A stretch of 64,000 nt of DNA from Sphingosinicella sp. CPCC 101087 (GTDB lineage: Bacteria > Pseudomonadota > Alphaproteobacteria > Sphingomonadales > Sphingomonadaceae). The DNA is taken from the NCBI RefSeq assembly GCF_004151485.1, contig NZ_SBFF01000011.1:8036-72035 (forward strand), read 5' to 3'. Below, piece by piece: positions 53,818 through 62,995 of this stretch. The notes below the pieces were generated by a model, which saw nothing but the letters and a program-made list of their open reading frames with translations, did no database searches and was not told the DNA's origin. A program made the position numbers and the translations under genes. Every line of letters starts with the position of its first letter. Positions within the stretch are counted from its first letter, which is position 1.

Positions 53818-56742
53818 ATGAACAGGCGGACCTTTGGCGCGCGAAGCCGTTCGCGCTTGCAGCTCGCGGCGCATGTCTGCGCCTTCGCCCTGATCGCGAC
53901 GCCGGCAGCGGCCGGAGCGCAGGCGACGAGTTCCGCCCCTGGTCAGCCGGTTGCGCCGAGCAGCGAAGCCGAGGATGCCGGATCGGATGTGACGGGAGCC
54001 GGGACGCAGACGCCCGCCGGCAGCGATGCCGAAGCGGCGGCAGCTTCGGAAAATATCGTCGTCACCGGATCGCGCATCGCGCGCAGCGGCTTCTCGGCGC
54101 CGACGCCCGTGACCGTGGTTGGGGCTTCGCGCTTCGAGGAACTGGCAGCGACCAATGCCGGCGAAGTGCTCGCCCAGCTCCCCTCCTTCCGGCCGACCAC
54201 GTCGCCCACGACCCAGGGCGTCTCGATCGGCACCGGCGGCGCCCGTACCGTGGACCTTCGCGGGCTCGGTGCGCCGCGCTCGCTCGTCCTGGTCGACGGC
54301 CGGCGCTTCATCGCAAGCACGGCGAACGGAAGCGTCGACACCAACCTCATCCCGAGCATCCTGATCGACCGGGTCGAACTGGTCACCGGCGGCGCCTCGG
54401 CCGCCTACGGCTCGGACGCCGTCGCCGGCGTCGTCAACTTCATCCTCAACAACCGGTTGCAGGGCGTGCGCGCCAACGTGCAGGCCGGGATCTCCGAGCG
54501 TGGGGACGATGGCGAACGCCTGTTCGCGCTTGCCGCCGGCACCAGCTTTGCCGGCGGACGTGGCCATGTCGTCGTCGGCGGCGAATATAACGACAGCGAC
54601 GGAATCGGCGGCTGCTACGGCTATTCGCTCTGCGCCCAGGAATGGCAGGTGCTGACCAATTCCGGCTTCGCCACCAACGGCCAGCCGGCGCGCATCATCG
54701 CCAATGACGTCCACACCGCGACCCAGACCTACGGGGGCCTCATCAACAGCCCCGGCCCGCTTCGCGGTATCCAGTTCGCGCCGGACGGCACGCCGATCCC
54801 CTTCGTCTACGGTCAGTTTGCCGGTTTGTTCATGCAAGGCGGAAGCGGCCATGGTCAGAATGCCTTCCGCTCCGGCGGCGTCATCGAAGTGCCGGTCGAG
54901 CGTTACGCGCTCTACGGCCATGCCGAATATGAAGCGGGCCCGGCCACGTTCTTCACCGACCTCTCCTTCGGCCGGGTGAAGGTGGTCACCCCCGGATCCC
55001 AGACCCGCGACACCAATCTCGTCATGCGCGTCGACAATCCGTACATTCCCCAGTCGATCCGGGACCAGATGGTTGCGCTCGCCATCCCGTCGATCACGAT
55101 CGGGCGTGTCGGCCAGGATCTCGGCCTCGCCATGGGGCTCAACACGACCGAGACCTTCCGCGGCGCCGCCGGCGTGGATGTCGAGCTCGGCAACGACTGG
55201 AGCGCCGACGCTTATTACCAATATGGCCGCACCGACGCGAAGCAGGTCGTCAGCAACAACCGCATCACGGCCAACTTCAACCGGGCGATCGACGCGGTGC
55301 GGGGTCCGGACGGAAACATCGTCTGCCGCGCCACCTTGAGTCCCGATCCGGCGGTCAGGGCGGCTGCGGCGGGCTGCGTCCCGCTCAACCTGTTCGGCCA
55401 GTACCAATGGTCCCAGGGCGCGAAGGACTATACGTTCGGTACCTCGATCCAGGACACGACCCTCGAGCAGCACGTCGTCGCCGCGAACGTGCAGGGCAAT
55501 CTGGTCGATTTCGGCTCCGGTCCGGTCTCGGTCGCCTTTGGCGGCGAGTATCGGCGCGAGCAGATCAGCGGCACGGCCGACCCGATCTCGCTGCAGAACG
55601 GCTTCTTCGTCAGCAACGCTTCGGCTTTCGATCCATCCCCGGTCGAGGTGGTCGAGGGCTATGCCGAAACGATCGTCCCGCTGCTGCGCGACCTGCCCAT
55701 GGCCAGGCGGCTGGAGCTCAACGCCGCCGCCCGCGTCACCAACTACAGCACCAGCGGGACCGTCTGGACGTGGAAGGTCGGCGGCGTCTACGAGCCGGTG
55801 GCCGGGCTTCGCCTCCGCGCCACCCGCTCGCGCGACATCCGCGCCCCCAATCCAAGCGAATTGTTCAGCCCGCTCGCCGGCCTTCAGACCTCGGTCTTCG
55901 ACGTCGTCACGAACACGCAGGTGCTGACGCGGATCTTCCGGGGCGGCAATCCGGACCTCGACCCCGAGATCGCCGACACCTTCACCGTCGGCGCCGTCCT
56001 TCAGCCCAGCTTCCTTCCGCGCCTGCGGCTTTCGGTCGACTATTACGACATCAAGATCGAGGACGCGATCGACCTCGTCGGCGCGCAGACGATCGCGGAC
56101 CGCTGCGCTGCCGGCGGCCAGGAATATTGCGCCTTGATCGCGCGCGACCCGGTGACGAACCTGATCGTGTCGGTGACCGACCAGTTCCTCAACGTGAACC
56201 AGGTCAAGACCCGGGGCATAGACATCGAGCTCGACTATGTTCACCGTTTCGACAGCGGCGGAACCCTCGCCTTCCGGACCCTTGCCAATCGCACCTTCGA
56301 TCTGATCCAGGTCGACAGCACCGGCGCGATCGACCGCGCGGGCCAGACGGGGCGCCAGGTCAGCGGCCCGATCGGCGTTCCCAAATATACGATCGATTCC
56401 ACCTTGAGCTACGACCAGGGACCTTATGGCGTCACCCTGCAGGGCCGCTACATCCCCTCCGGAAGCTATGACGCGTCGCTCATCGGTCCGGACGATCCGG
56501 ACTATTCGCCGACGCTTCCGAACAGCATCAACGACAATACGGTGGACGATTTCCTCACCTTCAATCTCACCGCCCGCTTCACCGTCGGTTCCGAGGACAG
56601 CCGCAAGATCCAGTTCTTCATGGCGGTCACCAACCTGTTCGATGTGGATCCGCCGCTCGCGCCGGGCAACGCCTATACGAACCCGATCTTCTTCGACCAG
56701 ACGGGCCGGGGCTATCGCGCGGGGGCGAGGCTGACCTTCTGA
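53818..56742 (+). CDS. Large TonB-dependent outer-membrane receptor of the catabolic cluster
   Basis: 974-aa TonB-dependent receptor. Signal peptide 1-38 (LAAHVCAFALIATPAAAGAQA), an Ala/Ser-rich linker, then a TonB-box-like/plug start VVTGSRIARSGFSAPTPVTVV (about 80) and plug domain (LAATNAGEVLAQLPSFRP, GGASAAYGSDAVAGVVNFIL) to about 230, and a large 22-strand-type barrel ending in GYRAGARLTF. It belongs to the sphingomonad family often tied to sugar or aromatic substrates; the ligand is inferred from context. ATG 53818 has GGGAGAG upstream. A MarR-type site lies in the promoter. The first monooxygenase gene starts 16 bases downstream, so they share a transcript. Confidence 0.92.
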   Translation: MNRRTFGARSRSRLQLAAHVCAFALIATPAAAGAQATSSAPGQPVAPSSEAEDAGSDVTGAGTQTPAGSDAEAAAASENIVVTGSRIARSGFSAPTPVTVVGASRFEELAATNAGEVLAQLPSFRPTTSPTTQGVSIGTGGARTVDLRGLGAPRSLVLVDGRRFIASTANGSVDTNLIPSILIDRVELVTGGASAAYGSDAVAGVVNFILNNRLQGVRANVQAGISERGDDGERLFALAAGTSFAGGRGHVVVGGEYNDSDGIGGCYGYSLCAQEWQVLTNSGFATNGQPARIIANDVHTATQTYGGLINSPGPLRGIQFAPDGTPIPFVYGQFAGLFMQGGSGHGQNAFRSGGVIEVPVERYALYGHAEYEAGPATFFTDLSFGRVKVVTPGSQTRDTNLVMRVDNPYIPQSIRDQMVALAIPSITIGRVGQDLGLAMGLNTTETFRGAAGVDVELGNDWSADAYYQYGRTDAKQVVSNNRITANFNRAIDAVRGPDGNIVCRATLSPDPAVRAAAAGCVPLNLFGQYQWSQGAKDYTFGTSIQDTTLEQHVVAANVQGNLVDFGSGPVSVAFGGEYRREQISGTADPISLQNGFFVSNASAFDPSPVEVVEGYAETIVPLLRDLPMARRLELNAAARVTNYSTSGTVWTWKVGGVYEPVAGLRLRATRSRDIRAPNPSELFSPLAGLQTSVFDVVTNTQVLTRIFRGGNPDLDPEIADTFTVGAVLQPSFLPRLRLSVDYYDIKIEDAIDLVGAQTIADRCAAGGQEYCALIARDPVTNLIVSVTDQFLNVNQVKTRGIDIELDYVHRFDSGGTLAFRTLANRTFDLIQVDSTGAIDRAGQTGRQVSGPIGVPKYTIDSTLSYDQGPYGVTLQGRYIPSGSYDASLIGPDDPDYSPTLPNSINDNTVDDFLTFNLTARFTVGSEDSRKIQFFMAVTNLFDVDPPLAPGNAYTNPIFFDQTGRGYRAGARLTF

Positions 56743-56758
56743 CCCGGGAAAGGCGGCC

Positions 56759-58453
56759 GTGAACGGGCGCGATTCGACCGAGCCCCGGACCCCCCCGCCG
56801 CGCACGATCGGCGCCGGCGAGGCCGACGTCATCATCGTCGGTGCCGGTCCGGTAGGCATGACCCTGGGGATGGATCTCGCCGACCGCGGGGTCCATGTCG
56901 TGGTCGTCGAGACGCGGGCGCGGCGCGAACCCCCATCGGTCAAATGCAACCATATCTCGGCGCGGACGATGGAGACGTTCCGGCGCCTCGGAGTCGCCGA
57001 TGCGCTGCGCGACACACGAGGCCTGCCATTCGACCATCCGAACGACGTCGCATTCCGGACGGCGATGGTGGCGGAATATGAGCTGGCGCGGATCGTCATT
57101 CCCTGCCGCCGCGATCGTCTCACCGCGACCGGCGGGCCAGACACCTGGTGGCCGACGCCCGAGCCTCCGCACCGCCTCAACCAGATCGACATGGAGCCGG
57201 TGTTGTTCGATCATCTCGAACGGCGACGCCGAGTGACCATCCTCAACCGTACCCGCGTCGAGTCGATCGAGGAGGACGACCAGGGGATCGATGCCGTCGC
57301 GACGGATCTCGAAACCGGGGACCGGAAGCGCCTCCGTGCCCGGTTTCTGATCGGCTGCGACGGCGCGCGCTCATTGGTGCGCAAGCATATCGGCGCCGCC
57401 TTCGAAGGCACGCCACGGCTGTACGACGTCCAGTCGACCTTCATCCGCGCGCCCACCTTGCGGGGGCTCCTCCGCCACGATCCGGCCTGGATGACGATCG
57501 CCAACAATCCTCGACGATGCGGCTCCGTGCTCGCGATCGACGGACAGGAGACGTGGCTGGTGCACAACAGCCTTCTACCCGGCGAGACCTATGCTTCGGT
57601 CGATCGCGACCGAGCGATCCGCGATATTCTCGGCGTAGGATCGGACTTCGACTATGAAGTGATCGCCCACGAAGACTGGACGGCTAGGCGGCTCGTCGCC
57701 GATCGCTTCCGGAAGGGACGCGTCTTCATCTGCGGCGACGCGGCGCAATTGTGGGTGCCGATGGCCGGCTATGGCATGAATGCCGGCATCGCCTCGGCGA
57801 TGGACCTTTCATGGATGCTCGCCGCCCATCTTCATGGCTGGGCGGGACCCGCGATCCTGGACGCCTACGAGGCCGAGCGCCGCCCGATCAGCGACCAGGT
57901 CTCACGCTTCGCAATGGATCACGCCTTCCGGGTCATGGCCGACCGCAAGCATGTTCCCGCGGAGATCGAGCAGCCGGGCAGTCCGGGGGAGGAAGTACGG
58001 GCAGCGGCCGGCAAGGCGCTCTACGAGCTCAACGTCCAGCAATTCTGCTGCGGCGGGCTCAACTTCGGCTATTATTACGATCGCTCGCCCATCATCGTCT
58101 ATGATGGCGAGGCCCCGCCGGACTATTCGATGTACGATTTCACGCCATCGACCGCGCCGGGCTGCCGGCTTCCCCACTTCACGCTGTCCGACGGACGGTC
58201 GCTTTACGACGCGCTAGGCGCCGACTTCACCCTGATCCGAATGGACCGCGACGTTGTCGCCGATGGCGTGCTGAAAGCGGCTTCGGAGCGCGGCGTTCCG
58301 ATCACGCTTCTCGACCTCGACCAGTCGGCGGCGCCCGCCGAATATCGCCACCCGCTGCTGCTCGTCCGCCCGGATCGCCACATCGCGTGGCGCGGCCACC
58401 ATCTTCCGGGCGATCCGGAGAAAATCGTGAAGCTGGTGAGCGCCGGCGACTAG
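56759..58453 (+). CDS. FAD-dependent aromatic hydroxylase-like monooxygenase, copy 1
   Basis: 564-aa class A flavoprotein monooxygenase (MhpA/phenol hydroxylase type), expected to hydroxylate a phenolic ring with NAD(P)H and O2. GxGxxG at VIIVGAGPVGMTL (about 24-36), the DG motif LIGCDGARSLVR (about 198-209) and the GD motif VFICGDAAQLWVPMAGYGMNAG (about 322) are present; the latter has Gln where most have His (GDAAH). The C-terminal thioredoxin-like domain (about 455-564) ends HIAWRGHHLPGDP. The start is GTG. It is read with the TonB receptor. The stop overlaps that of the convergent amidohydrolase by 3 bases. Confidence 0.88.
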   Translation: MNGRDSTEPRTPPPRTIGAGEADVIIVGAGPVGMTLGMDLADRGVHVVVVETRARREPPSVKCNHISARTMETFRRLGVADALRDTRGLPFDHPNDVAFRTAMVAEYELARIVIPCRRDRLTATGGPDTWWPTPEPPHRLNQIDMEPVLFDHLERRRRVTILNRTRVESIEEDDQGIDAVATDLETGDRKRLRARFLIGCDGARSLVRKHIGAAFEGTPRLYDVQSTFIRAPTLRGLLRHDPAWMTIANNPRRCGSVLAIDGQETWLVHNSLLPGETYASVDRDRAIRDILGVGSDFDYEVIAHEDWTARRLVADRFRKGRVFICGDAAQLWVPMAGYGMNAGIASAMDLSWMLAAHLHGWAGPAILDAYEAERRPISDQVSRFAMDHAFRVMADRKHVPAEIEQPGSPGEEVRAAAGKALYELNVQQFCCGGLNFGYYYDRSPIIVYDGEAPPDYSMYDFTPSTAPGCRLPHFTLSDGRSLYDALGADFTLIRMDRDVVADGVLKAASERGVPITLLDLDQSAAPAEYRHPLLLVRPDRHIAWRGHHLPGDPEKIVKLVSAGD

Positions 58454-59457
58454 GCGTCATCCTCTCCTATCCCGAACAGTCCGGCGGCGTTCTCAGAAAA
58501 GATCGGCGCCTGCGCTTCCGGCGCGAGCGCGGACACGCGCCTCGTGACGCCCTCGGCGTCGGCGATCAGGAACGGGTAATCGGACCCGAACATGATGCGA
58601 TCGGCGCCGACCTGCTTTACCAGGAGGTCGAGCGCATTCTGGTCGTAGACGATGGCGTCGAACCAGAATCGGCGCAGATAGGTGCTTGGCGGCGAAAAGA
58701 CCTTCCGAACGCTCCGGGATCGGTGCCACATCTGGTCGAAGCGGCCGATCAGGTAGGGCAAGGTGCCGCCACCGTGACAGGCGATGAGGTCCAGCTTCGG
58801 ATGTCGATCGACGAAGCCGTCGAGGATCATGCGCGCGAAACAGGCGGTCGTGTCCATCATGAAGCCCACCGTGTTGGACAGGCCGAAGCCTTCGAGACCA
58901 AGCGTGGCGGCGTCGATGAACGGCGTGGTCGGATGGATGAAGGCCGGAAGCCCGCTCGCCTCGATCGCCGTCCAGATCGGCTCGAAATCCGGATCGGTCA
59001 GGTGCCGGCCAAGGATGTTGGTGAGAAGGCACACGCCGACCGCCCCCATCCCTTTAGCGCGTTCCAGCTCCGCGACCGCATCTTCGGGATATTCCCACGG
59101 CAAGGAGGCCATCCAGCGGATCCTCTTGCCATATTTGCGCTCGGCTGCGGCGAAATCGTCATTCACCTGCCGCGCAGCGGCGATGCTGAGCTCGCGGCTT
59201 CCCCAATAGACGTTGGGGCAGGTCAGGCTGATGATCGAAACGTCGATCGAATCGCGATCCATCGCCTCCATGCGCAGATCGAAATCGGTCATCTCCGGCG
59301 ACAGGCGAACGATCGGGGCGCCGCGATAGTCGACGATCTCGTGGGGAGTGCCCGGAACGATGCGGACGTTCGGGTCCGGATTCTCCTTCAGCAGCCGCAC
59401 CCATTCGGGCGTGAACATGTGGGTATGAACGTCGATGATCCTGCGGTCCTGCACCAT
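58450..59457 (-). CDS. Amidohydrolase-2 family protein, ACMSD-like decarboxylase
   Basis: 335-aa TIM-barrel metalloenzyme of the ACMSD/amidohydrolase-related branch, whose members are mostly decarboxylases or hydratases of aromatic or ring-cleavage acids. The metal-binding HxH is IIDVHTHMF (His about 11 and 13); further ligands are in FIHPTTPF, IACHGGGTLPYL and the catalytic Asp in MFGSDYPFL (about 292). The substrate cannot be read off. ATG 59457 follows GGAGAGGAA. It is divergent from the LigW-like gene, sharing a 123-base promoter region with a palindromic site. Confidence 0.85.
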   Translation of the reverse strand: MVQDRRIIDVHTHMFTPEWVRLLKENPDPNVRIVPGTPHEIVDYRGAPIVRLSPEMTDFDLRMEAMDRDSIDVSIISLTCPNVYWGSRELSIAAARQVNDDFAAAERKYGKRIRWMASLPWEYPEDAVAELERAKGMGAVGVCLLTNILGRHLTDPDFEPIWTAIEASGLPAFIHPTTPFIDAATLGLEGFGLSNTVGFMMDTTACFARMILDGFVDRHPKLDLIACHGGGTLPYLIGRFDQMWHRSRSVRKVFSPPSTYLRRFWFDAIVYDQNALDLLVKQVGADRIMFGSDYPFLIADAEGVTRRVSALAPEAQAPIFSENAAGLFGIGEDDA

Positions 59458-59511
59458 ATTTCCTCTCCGTCCCGGGCCTCGGCCCCTTCGGCCTTCCGGC
59501 ATATTGCAAAA

Positions 59512-59531
59512 TTTGTAAGATGTCTTACCAA
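59512..59531. promoter_or_regulatory. Central palindromic operator between two divergent amidohydrolase genes
   Basis: GTAAGA-TG-TCTTAC (59515-59528) is a perfect 14-base palindrome, extending to TTTGTAAGA/TCTTACCAA with one mismatch. It is the best-conserved member of a set also seen at 53751, 61206 and about 62979. A MarR-family dimer typically binds such a site. Confidence 0.72.
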
Positions 59532-59580
59532 TACGCGCCTTGCTGTCAACGCGAGCGCCACGCCGGGAGGAAAGTTGAGC

Positions 59581-60594
59581 ATGAACGGGGAAAGCTGGCG
59601 CCGAATCGCCACCGAGGAAGCGTTCGCGACCCGCGAGCTGGCGGGCGCGATGCGCCGCCTCGTCGACGCCGGCGGCAGCAGCGTCGACCTCATGTTCTGG
59701 CGCGGGCTTCTGTTCCGGGAGGATGACGACCGGCTGGCGAACCTGCTCGATCTCGATGAGCGCCGCCTGGCGACGATGGACGCGAACGGCGTGGACATGC
59801 ACGTGCTGTCGCTCACCTCTCCAGGCGTCCAGATGCTGGATCCCGCTGAAGCAGCGGAGATTGCGGCAGACGCCAACGACCAGCTCGCCGCCGCCATTGC
59901 ACGCCACCCGGGCCGCTATGCCGGCCTTGCCGCCTTCGCGCCGCAGGACCCCGAGGAGGCGGTTCGCGAAATGGAGCGCTCCGTCACGCGGCTCGGCCTC
60001 AACGGCTTCATCGTCAACAGCCATACCGACGGCGAATATCTGGACCAGCCGAAATATTGGCCGATCCTGGAAGCGGCCGAGGCGCTCGGTGCGCCGATCT
60101 ACATCCATCCACGCTCGCTCCCCGACGAGGCGGTCGGCCCCTATCGCGACCACAGCCTGTGGACCGCCATGTGGGGGTTCGCCGCGGAGACCGGGCTTCA
60201 CGGAATGCGGCTGATCGTCTCGGGCGTCCTGGACCGCTTTCCGAAGCTGAAGATCGTCCTCGGCCATCTGGGCGAGGGCATTCCCTACTGGGTCTATCGG
60301 ATCGACCACATGTATCCGAAGATGGCCCGCCGCCACCCGGTGCGGATCGAGCTTGCCCCGAGCGAGTATCTGAAGCGCAACTTCGTGATCACGACCAGCG
60401 GAATGAACCATCATCCCGCGCTCGAATACTGCCTACAAGTTCTCGGGCCCGACAATATCATGTGGGCGATCGATTATCCCTACCAGGCGATGGACGAAGC
60501 CGTCGCCTTCATGGACGGCGCGCCCATCAGCGACGCGGACAGGCGCAAGATCTATTCGCTCAATGCCCTGCGCGAATTCCGAATTACCGGCTGA
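59581..60594 (+). CDS. Amidohydrolase-family decarboxylase, LigW-like
   Basis: 337-aa metal-dependent amidohydrolase closely resembling 5-carboxyvanillate decarboxylase LigW as I recall it: N-terminal RIATEEAFATREL, LDLDERRLATMDANGVDMHVLSLTSPGVQ, NSHTDGEYLD and IYIHPRS. Metal ligands are Glu (TEEAF), His in YIHP, His in LGHLGEGIPYW and Asp in AIDYPYQ. Non-oxidative decarboxylation of a hydroxybenzoate-type acid is the best guess. ATG 59581 has GGGAGG upstream; the frame is open far beyond. marR follows after 68 bases in the same direction. Confidence 0.86.
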   Translation: MNGESWRRIATEEAFATRELAGAMRRLVDAGGSSVDLMFWRGLLFREDDDRLANLLDLDERRLATMDANGVDMHVLSLTSPGVQMLDPAEAAEIAADANDQLAAAIARHPGRYAGLAAFAPQDPEEAVREMERSVTRLGLNGFIVNSHTDGEYLDQPKYWPILEAAEALGAPIYIHPRSLPDEAVGPYRDHSLWTAMWGFAAETGLHGMRLIVSGVLDRFPKLKIVLGHLGEGIPYWVYRIDHMYPKMARRHPVRIELAPSEYLKRNFVITTSGMNHHPALEYCLQVLGPDNIMWAIDYPYQAMDEAVAFMDGAPISDADRRKIYSLNALREFRITG

Positions 60595-60662
60595 CATCCT
60601 CGAGCGCAGGCCTTGCGTCATTCCTGTCCGCGGCTCAATGAAGGTCCAGGAGAGGGAATTTC

Positions 60663-61166
60663 ATGGCTAAGGATCGGACGGAGGTCGCGCGGGAGATATT
60701 GCGGGTCCTCTATGCGCGTCCCGGTTTTCTTATCCGCCGGGCGCATCAAATCACCGAAGGCCTGTTCGCCGACATGGCGGGAAGCCTCAACATCACGCCG
60801 ACCCAATTCGGCGCCCTCACCGTGGTCAGCGCGCTCGAACCGATCGACCAGATCAGTCTCGCGCGCGCGCTCGGTCTCGATCGCTCGACGACCGGCCTGG
60901 TCGTCGCCAATCTCGAAAGCCGCGGCCTGATCACGCGCACGACCGATCCCGGCGACCGGCGCCGAAGGGTGCTTGCCACCACGGCGGAGGGCCGCGACAT
61001 GCTCCAACGGATTACCGTCGTCGCTCGCGAGGTCCAGGACGTCACGCTGGAGATATTCGACGAGCAGGAGCGCCGGACCTTCCTCGCCCTGCTGGCCAAG
61101 CTGGTCGATCGTTTCAACGCCAGCGTCCGCACGCCGCTGATCACGGATCCCGCCGAGCTGAGCTGA
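60663..61166 (+). CDS. MarR-family transcriptional regulator of the catabolic cluster
   Basis: 167-aa winged-helix regulator. HTH and wing: TPTQFGALTVVSAL, DQISLARALGLDRSTTGLVVANLESRGLI (recognition helix) and RTTDPGDRRRRVLATTAEG. Dimerisation helices lie at 5-35 and 120-160. MarR proteins often respond to phenolic acids or their CoA esters. It has no obvious copy of the palindrome in the 68 bases upstream, so it may be read with the LigW-like gene. It is the only regulator gene inside the cluster and the natural candidate to bind the four palindromes. Confidence 0.93.
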   Translation: MAKDRTEVAREILRVLYARPGFLIRRAHQITEGLFADMAGSLNITPTQFGALTVVSALEPIDQISLARALGLDRSTTGLVVANLESRGLITRTTDPGDRRRRVLATTAEGRDMLQRITVVAREVQDVTLEIFDEQERRTFLALLAKLVDRFNASVRTPLITDPAELS

Positions 61167-61205
61167 CCGAAGCGGGCGGCGACCGCGGTTTCAACCTTGC
61201 AGATC

Positions 61206-61219
61206 ATCAGATGTCTGAT
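61206..61219 (+). promoter_or_regulatory. Palindromic operator upstream of the second monooxygenase
   Basis: ATCAGA-TG-TCTGAT, a perfect 14-base palindrome 54 bases upstream of the ATG at 61273 and 40 bases after the marR stop. It shares the AGA-YG-TCT core and spacing with the sites at 53751, 59512 and 62979. Confidence 0.68.
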
Positions 61220-61272
61220 TACTCTCGGCCCCGCTGGCGTGAGCACGCCAGGGCGGAAAGCGAAGGGAGTTG

Positions 61273-62886
61273 ATGGATATCCGGCCAGCCAGTGTCCTCA
61301 TCGCCGGAGGCGGGCCCGTCGGCCTCGGCCTCGCCATCGAGCTCGGCCAGCGCGGAACCCGGACGCTGGTCGTGGAGCGGAACCCGCAGGTCCACCGCGT
61401 CCCGAAGGGACAGAACCTCACCCAGCGGAGCATGGAGCATTTTCGCGCCTGGGGCTGCGAGTCCGAACTGCGCGCCGCCCGCCCGATTCCGCCGGAATAT
61501 GGGATTGGCGGCCTGACCGCCTACGGCACCCTGCTCGGCCAATATCATTATGACTGGCTCCAGAGGGAGCTCGTTCGCCCCTTTTATGCAACCGACAACG
61601 AGCGACTTCCGCAGTATGAGACCGAGCGGGTCCTTCGCGAGCGGGCGGCGCAGCTGGAGGCGGTCGAGATCCTTTATGGCTGGACCGCGTCGGATGCGGA
61701 GCAGAATGGCGACGGGGTCCGCCTGCGCGTGCGGCGGGAGGAGGATGGCGAAGCGCACTGGCTGACGGCCGACTATCTGGTCGGATGCGACGGAAGCCGG
61801 TCTGCCGTGCGGGAAAGCGCCGGTATCGGCCAGACCGTCCTCGACCATGACAAGCGCATGGTGCTGCTCGTCCTTCGCTCACAGCAGCTCCACGAATTGC
61901 TCGGCCGCTTTGCGGGCAAGTCTTTCTTCAACATCCTTCCTCCCCGGCTTCAGGGCTATTGGCAGTTTCTGGGCCGGGTCGATCTCGGCACCCGCTGGTT
62001 CTTCCATGCGCCGGTACCGCCCCAGGCCGCGCACGAGGATTTCGATTTCGCCGCCTGTCTCCACGAGGCCGTCGGCGCGCCGTTCGATTTCGAGCTGGAA
62101 CATATCGGGTTCTGGGACCTGCGGTTCGCCAATGCCGAGGCTTATTCGAGCGGCCGCGTCTTCATTGCCGGTGATGCCGCGCACAGCCACCCGCCATATG
62201 GCGGCTATGGAATCAATCTGGGGTTCGAGGATGCCCGAAATCTCGGATGGAAGCTCGCCGCGACGATCGAGGGATGGGGCGGGCCGTCGCTGCTCGACAG
62301 CTACGGCGAGGAACGGCGCGCTATCTTCGCGTCGACGGCGACGGACTTCATCAACCGGCTGATCAACGATGATCGGCGCTTCCTCGAGGCCTTCGATCCC
62401 GAGGTGGATCGCGCGGCCTTCGAACAGGAATGGGCCCGCCGCGCCGGCGGCGCCCGCACCGACGTGGGCGCCTACGCGCCGCATTATTCCGGATCGCCGG
62501 TCGTCTGGAGCGCGCAAGGGAGCAAGTCGGACGCCAAAGGCGGCCACGACTTCCGGGCACGGGCCGGTCATCATCTGGCGCCGCTTCCCTCGTCCGGCGA
62601 AACGACGACCCTGGATTCGCTCGGCTCCGGCTTCACCTTGCTGAACGTGGATGGCGATCCGCAATGGATCGACGCCTTTGCCGCCGCCGCGTCGTCGCTC
62701 GGCATTCCGCTCGACATAGCGGACCTGGGCGAGGCCGGCTCTTCCTATCGGGCCGCGATGATCCTCGTTCGCCCGGACGGCTTCGTCGCCTGGGCCGCGG
62801 ACGGGCGGATCGAGGAACCTGTCGAGGTCCTCCTGCGCGCGACGGGCGGCGGAAGCGCGAATGCCTCGTCGGCGCGTGCCGCATGA
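61273..62886 (+). CDS. FAD-dependent aromatic hydroxylase-like monooxygenase, copy 2
   Basis: 537-aa class A flavoprotein monooxygenase. GxGxxG is LIAGGGPVGLGLAIELGQRG, the DG motif YLVGCDGSRSAVRE and the GD motif RVFIAGDAAHSHPPYGGYGIN, here with the canonical His. The C-terminal thioredoxin-like domain (about 430-525) contains LGSGFTLLNVDG and ILVRPDGFVAWAADG. It is only distantly like the copy at 56759, so the two should act on different intermediates. ATG 61273 is preceded by a TTG and by AAGGGAG at tight spacing; either may be used. Its own palindromic site lies upstream. Confidence 0.88.
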   Translation: MDIRPASVLIAGGGPVGLGLAIELGQRGTRTLVVERNPQVHRVPKGQNLTQRSMEHFRAWGCESELRAARPIPPEYGIGGLTAYGTLLGQYHYDWLQRELVRPFYATDNERLPQYETERVLRERAAQLEAVEILYGWTASDAEQNGDGVRLRVRREEDGEAHWLTADYLVGCDGSRSAVRESAGIGQTVLDHDKRMVLLVLRSQQLHELLGRFAGKSFFNILPPRLQGYWQFLGRVDLGTRWFFHAPVPPQAAHEDFDFAACLHEAVGAPFDFELEHIGFWDLRFANAEAYSSGRVFIAGDAAHSHPPYGGYGINLGFEDARNLGWKLAATIEGWGGPSLLDSYGEERRAIFASTATDFINRLINDDRRFLEAFDPEVDRAAFEQEWARRAGGARTDVGAYAPHYSGSPVVWSAQGSKSDAKGGHDFRARAGHHLAPLPSSGETTTLDSLGSGFTLLNVDGDPQWIDAFAAAASSLGIPLDIADLGEAGSSYRAAMILVRPDGFVAWAADGRIEEPVEVLLRATGGGSANASSARAA

Positions 62887-62949
62887 GTCGCTTCGCGCAA
62901 GCAACCCTCCCCGCGCCGAACCGAGTCCCGCGCGCGGTGCGGCACCTCG

Positions 62950-62995
62950 TTGACAGGCCACCTGCCAGCGCGGATATGTTCACACGTCTGATTAA
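62950..62995 (+). promoter_or_regulatory. Promoter/operator of the AAHS-type transporter
   Basis: TTGACA (62950-62955) followed by GATATG about 17 bases on. GTTCACA-CG-TCTGATTAAC at 62979-62997 has a right half (TCTGAT) identical to the site at 61206 and a weaker left half. CCTCGTTGAC just before it also precedes the TonB receptor site (near 53729), so the two promoters look related. Confidence 0.55.

Noticed and set aside
53656-57192. An 1178-codon frame antisense to the TonB receptor and the start of the monooxygenase
   Set aside because: It has no domain, spans two real genes and an intergenic promoter, and shows the codon pattern of a reverse-strand shadow.
58387-60594. A single 735-residue protein containing the LigW-like domain at its C-terminus
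   Set aside because: The first 398 residues are antisense to the ACMSD-like gene and cross a promoter with a palindrome. A ribosome binding site and ATG at 59581 mark the true start.
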